The notes beneath the pieces were generated by a model that did not search any database, was not told the DNA's origin, and saw only the letters and a program-made list of their open reading frames with translations. A stretch of DNA of 64,000 nt from Clostridium ljungdahlii (lineage in GTDB: Bacteria > Bacillota > Clostridia > Clostridiales > Clostridiaceae), in the NCBI RefSeq assembly GCF_001636845.1, contig NZ_LITT01000064.1, forward strand, positions 1 to 64,000, given 5' to 3'. How positions within the stretch are numbered: the first letter of the stretch is position 1; every line of letters begins with the position of its first letter. The position numbers and the translations under genes were made by a program. Shown piece by piece: positions 62,901-64,000 of the stretch.

Positions 62901-63827
62901 ATGAGATTTTTTATTGTAGACGATGATGAAGCTATTCGTTCAATGTTATCTGAAATAATTGAAGATTACAATTTAGGAGAAGTTGTTGGTGAGGCATCAA
63001 ATGGCGTCCCCATATCAAGCAGCTTTCTATGTACTAAAAAAATAGACATACTTATAATCGATCTTTTAATGCCAGTTAAAGATGGTCTTCAAACTATAAG
63101 TGAACTTGACCCTTCTTTCAAAGGTAAATCAATAATGCTATCCCAAGTAGAAAACAAAGAAATGATAGGAAAGGCTTATTCTTTAGGCGTACAATACTAT
63201 ATTACAAAGCCAATAAATAGGCTTGAGGTAATTGGCGTTATAAAAAAAGTAATTGAACAAATAAAAATTGAAAAATCCATAAATTATATTCAAGATACCT
63301 TAAACTTTTTAAAAATGGATACACGGGATGATAAAAACAGTTCAAAATCAAATAAAGGTATTTTAGAATACAGTGAATTTATATTAAATCAATTAGGTAT
63401 AATTGCTGAAAGCGGCAGTAAAGATCTACTATCCATTGTAGAATATTTATATACCCGTGAGAACGAAAAAACTATTGAAAAGGATTTCCCATCTTTAAAA
63501 GAAATATTCACTAAAACCTCTGAAAAGAAACTTGGACAAAGTTCTTCTTCAATTGATATAAAAAAAGAGGTAAAAGCATCAGAACAAAGAGTTAGAAGGG
63601 CCGTACTTCAGTCACTAAATTATATATCCTCTCTTGGGCTTACAGACTATTCCAACCCAAAATTTGAAGAATATGCTGCTGAATTTTTCGATTTTACAGA
63701 AGTGAGAAAAAAAATGCTGGAACTAAAAAATAATACTCCCCTTAGTCAACCTATACATATAAATGTTAAAAAGTTTATCAAAGTTTTATATATAAAATCA
63801 AAAAACTACAAAAACAATGATATATAA
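62901..63827 (+). CDS. response regulator with YcbB domain, GlnL-like
   Basis: A 308-residue regulator. The receiver domain (residues 1-120) has RFFIVDDDEAIRSML (acidic pocket), IIDLLMPVKDG (phospho-Asp) and YYITKPINRLEV (Lys). After a linker, the C-terminal YcbB domain (KASEQRVRRAVLQSLNYISS, then YSNPKFEEYAAEFFDF) is the DNA-binding output found in Bacillus GlnL. Operonic with the kinase. Probable target: the divergent symporter. Confidence 0.85.
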   Translation: MRFFIVDDDEAIRSMLSEIIEDYNLGEVVGEASNGVPISSSFLCTKKIDILIIDLLMPVKDGLQTISELDPSFKGKSIMLSQVENKEMIGKAYSLGVQYYITKPINRLEVIGVIKKVIEQIKIEKSINYIQDTLNFLKMDTRDDKNSSKSNKGILEYSEFILNQLGIIAESGSKDLLSIVEYLYTRENEKTIEKDFPSLKEIFTKTSEKKLGQSSSSIDIKKEVKASEQRVRRAVLQSLNYISSLGLTDYSNPKFEEYAAEFFDFTEVRKKMLELKNNTPLSQPIHINVKKFIKVLYIKSKNYKNNDI

Positions 63828-63829
63828 AC

Positions 63830-64000
63830 AGAGTTCTTGGCATCAGGTTGAGTTTTGACTCCACCTGATGCTTATTAACAGGCTTCTTAGTGCTTCAGCA
63901 GTTAGAAGGCGTTATCCTTTAGGAAAAATCGTTATCCAGGCGCGTAGCAGTGCTTATCCCCCACTTTGGTAGAAGATGGGGGTGTTAGCAATGGTAGCGA
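63830..64000. repeat. dispersed hairpin repeat, copy 4 (runs off window)
   Basis: Opens with ACAGAGTTCTTGGCATCAGG, a hairpin with GAGTTTTGACTC and CCACCTGATGCTTA. Next come CTTCTT/AGAAG, two CGTTATCC copies (about 63910 and 63930), CCCCCA/TGGGGG (about 63958-63982) and GTGTTAGCAATGGTAGCGA. The start matches copy 1 (30410) and the end matches copy 2 (30909). No reading frame. Could be the end of a mobile element or a structured RNA. Confidence 0.6.

Noticed and set aside
1-64000. CRISPR arrays, rRNA and tRNA genes
   Set aside because: No regularly spaced repeats, rRNA-like sequence or cloverleaf with a TTCGANNC-type arm was noticed on either strand; small or divergent tRNAs could still be missed by eye.

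Overview
The window is AT-rich, low-GC DNA with tightly packed genes, strong AGGAGG-type ribosome binding sites, TTG/GTG starts, T-box leaders, a spoVA-type sporulation operon and an IspH-RpsA fusion. Together these point to a spore-forming, strictly anaerobic Clostridium (sensu stricto). The corrinoid methyltransferases and the double-cubane-type reductase suggest a metabolically versatile, acetogen-like relative of C. ljungdahlii, C. carboxidivorans or C. kluyveri. The species assignment is inference.

Layout. 1-0.5 kb holds an IS1182-type transposase remnant fused to the tail of a truncated permease. 0.6-18.3 kb is mostly housekeeping: hutG, mobA, tcdA, a Nit-type amidase, yedF, a glycosyltransferase, a pseudouridine synthase, an RpiR regulator, a BaiN-like flavoprotein, cmk, ispH-rpsA, speD, a GNAT protein, two aminotransferases with a 51-residue ORF between them, and small hypothetical or decayed genes. 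18.4-26.9 kb is the conserved block miaB-mutS-mutL-miaA-hfq-ynbB-like, in which mutL carries an in-frame stop at codon 23.

27.1-39.8 kb looks like an accessory block inserted between that housekeeping run and lexA. It holds a DUF1847 protein and an MCP-like sensor next to a corrinoid protein and an O-demethylase-type methyltransferase. It also holds a NiaP-like transporter of foreign base composition and an MFS transporter behind two tandem T-box riboswitches (CUC specifiers read as leucine). Last come two more UroD-type methyltransferases, a second corrinoid protein, a double-cubane-cluster (HgdB-like) reductase and an Lrp/AsnC regulator. The ATP-dependent activase such a reductase needs, with two DUF2229 partners, lies at 44.4-47.4 kb. 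One reading is a corrinoid methyl-transfer system coupled to ATP-driven low-potential electron transfer.

40.1-43.6 kb is an SOS locus: lexA-dinB, a divergent Cys-rich/acidic gene sharing a LexA operator, and a tyrosine recombinase with a lox-like palindrome just upstream. 47.4-57.8 kb holds a spoVA operon resembling the mobile spoVA2mob type (two DUF1657 genes, DUF421, spoVAC, spoVAD, spoVAE), then hutD, an unusual K+ channel, cysS, a patatin-like lipase and a ROK glucokinase. spoVAC and spoVAD are each out of frame by one base in an A7 tract. 58-63.8 kb carries a KimA-type K+ transporter, a dicarboxylate/amino-acid symporter and a divergent GlnK/GlnL-type two-component system. No rRNA, tRNA or CRISPR array was seen. 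A hairpin-rich dispersed repeat family occurs at 30.4, 30.8, 44.2 and 63.8 kb.
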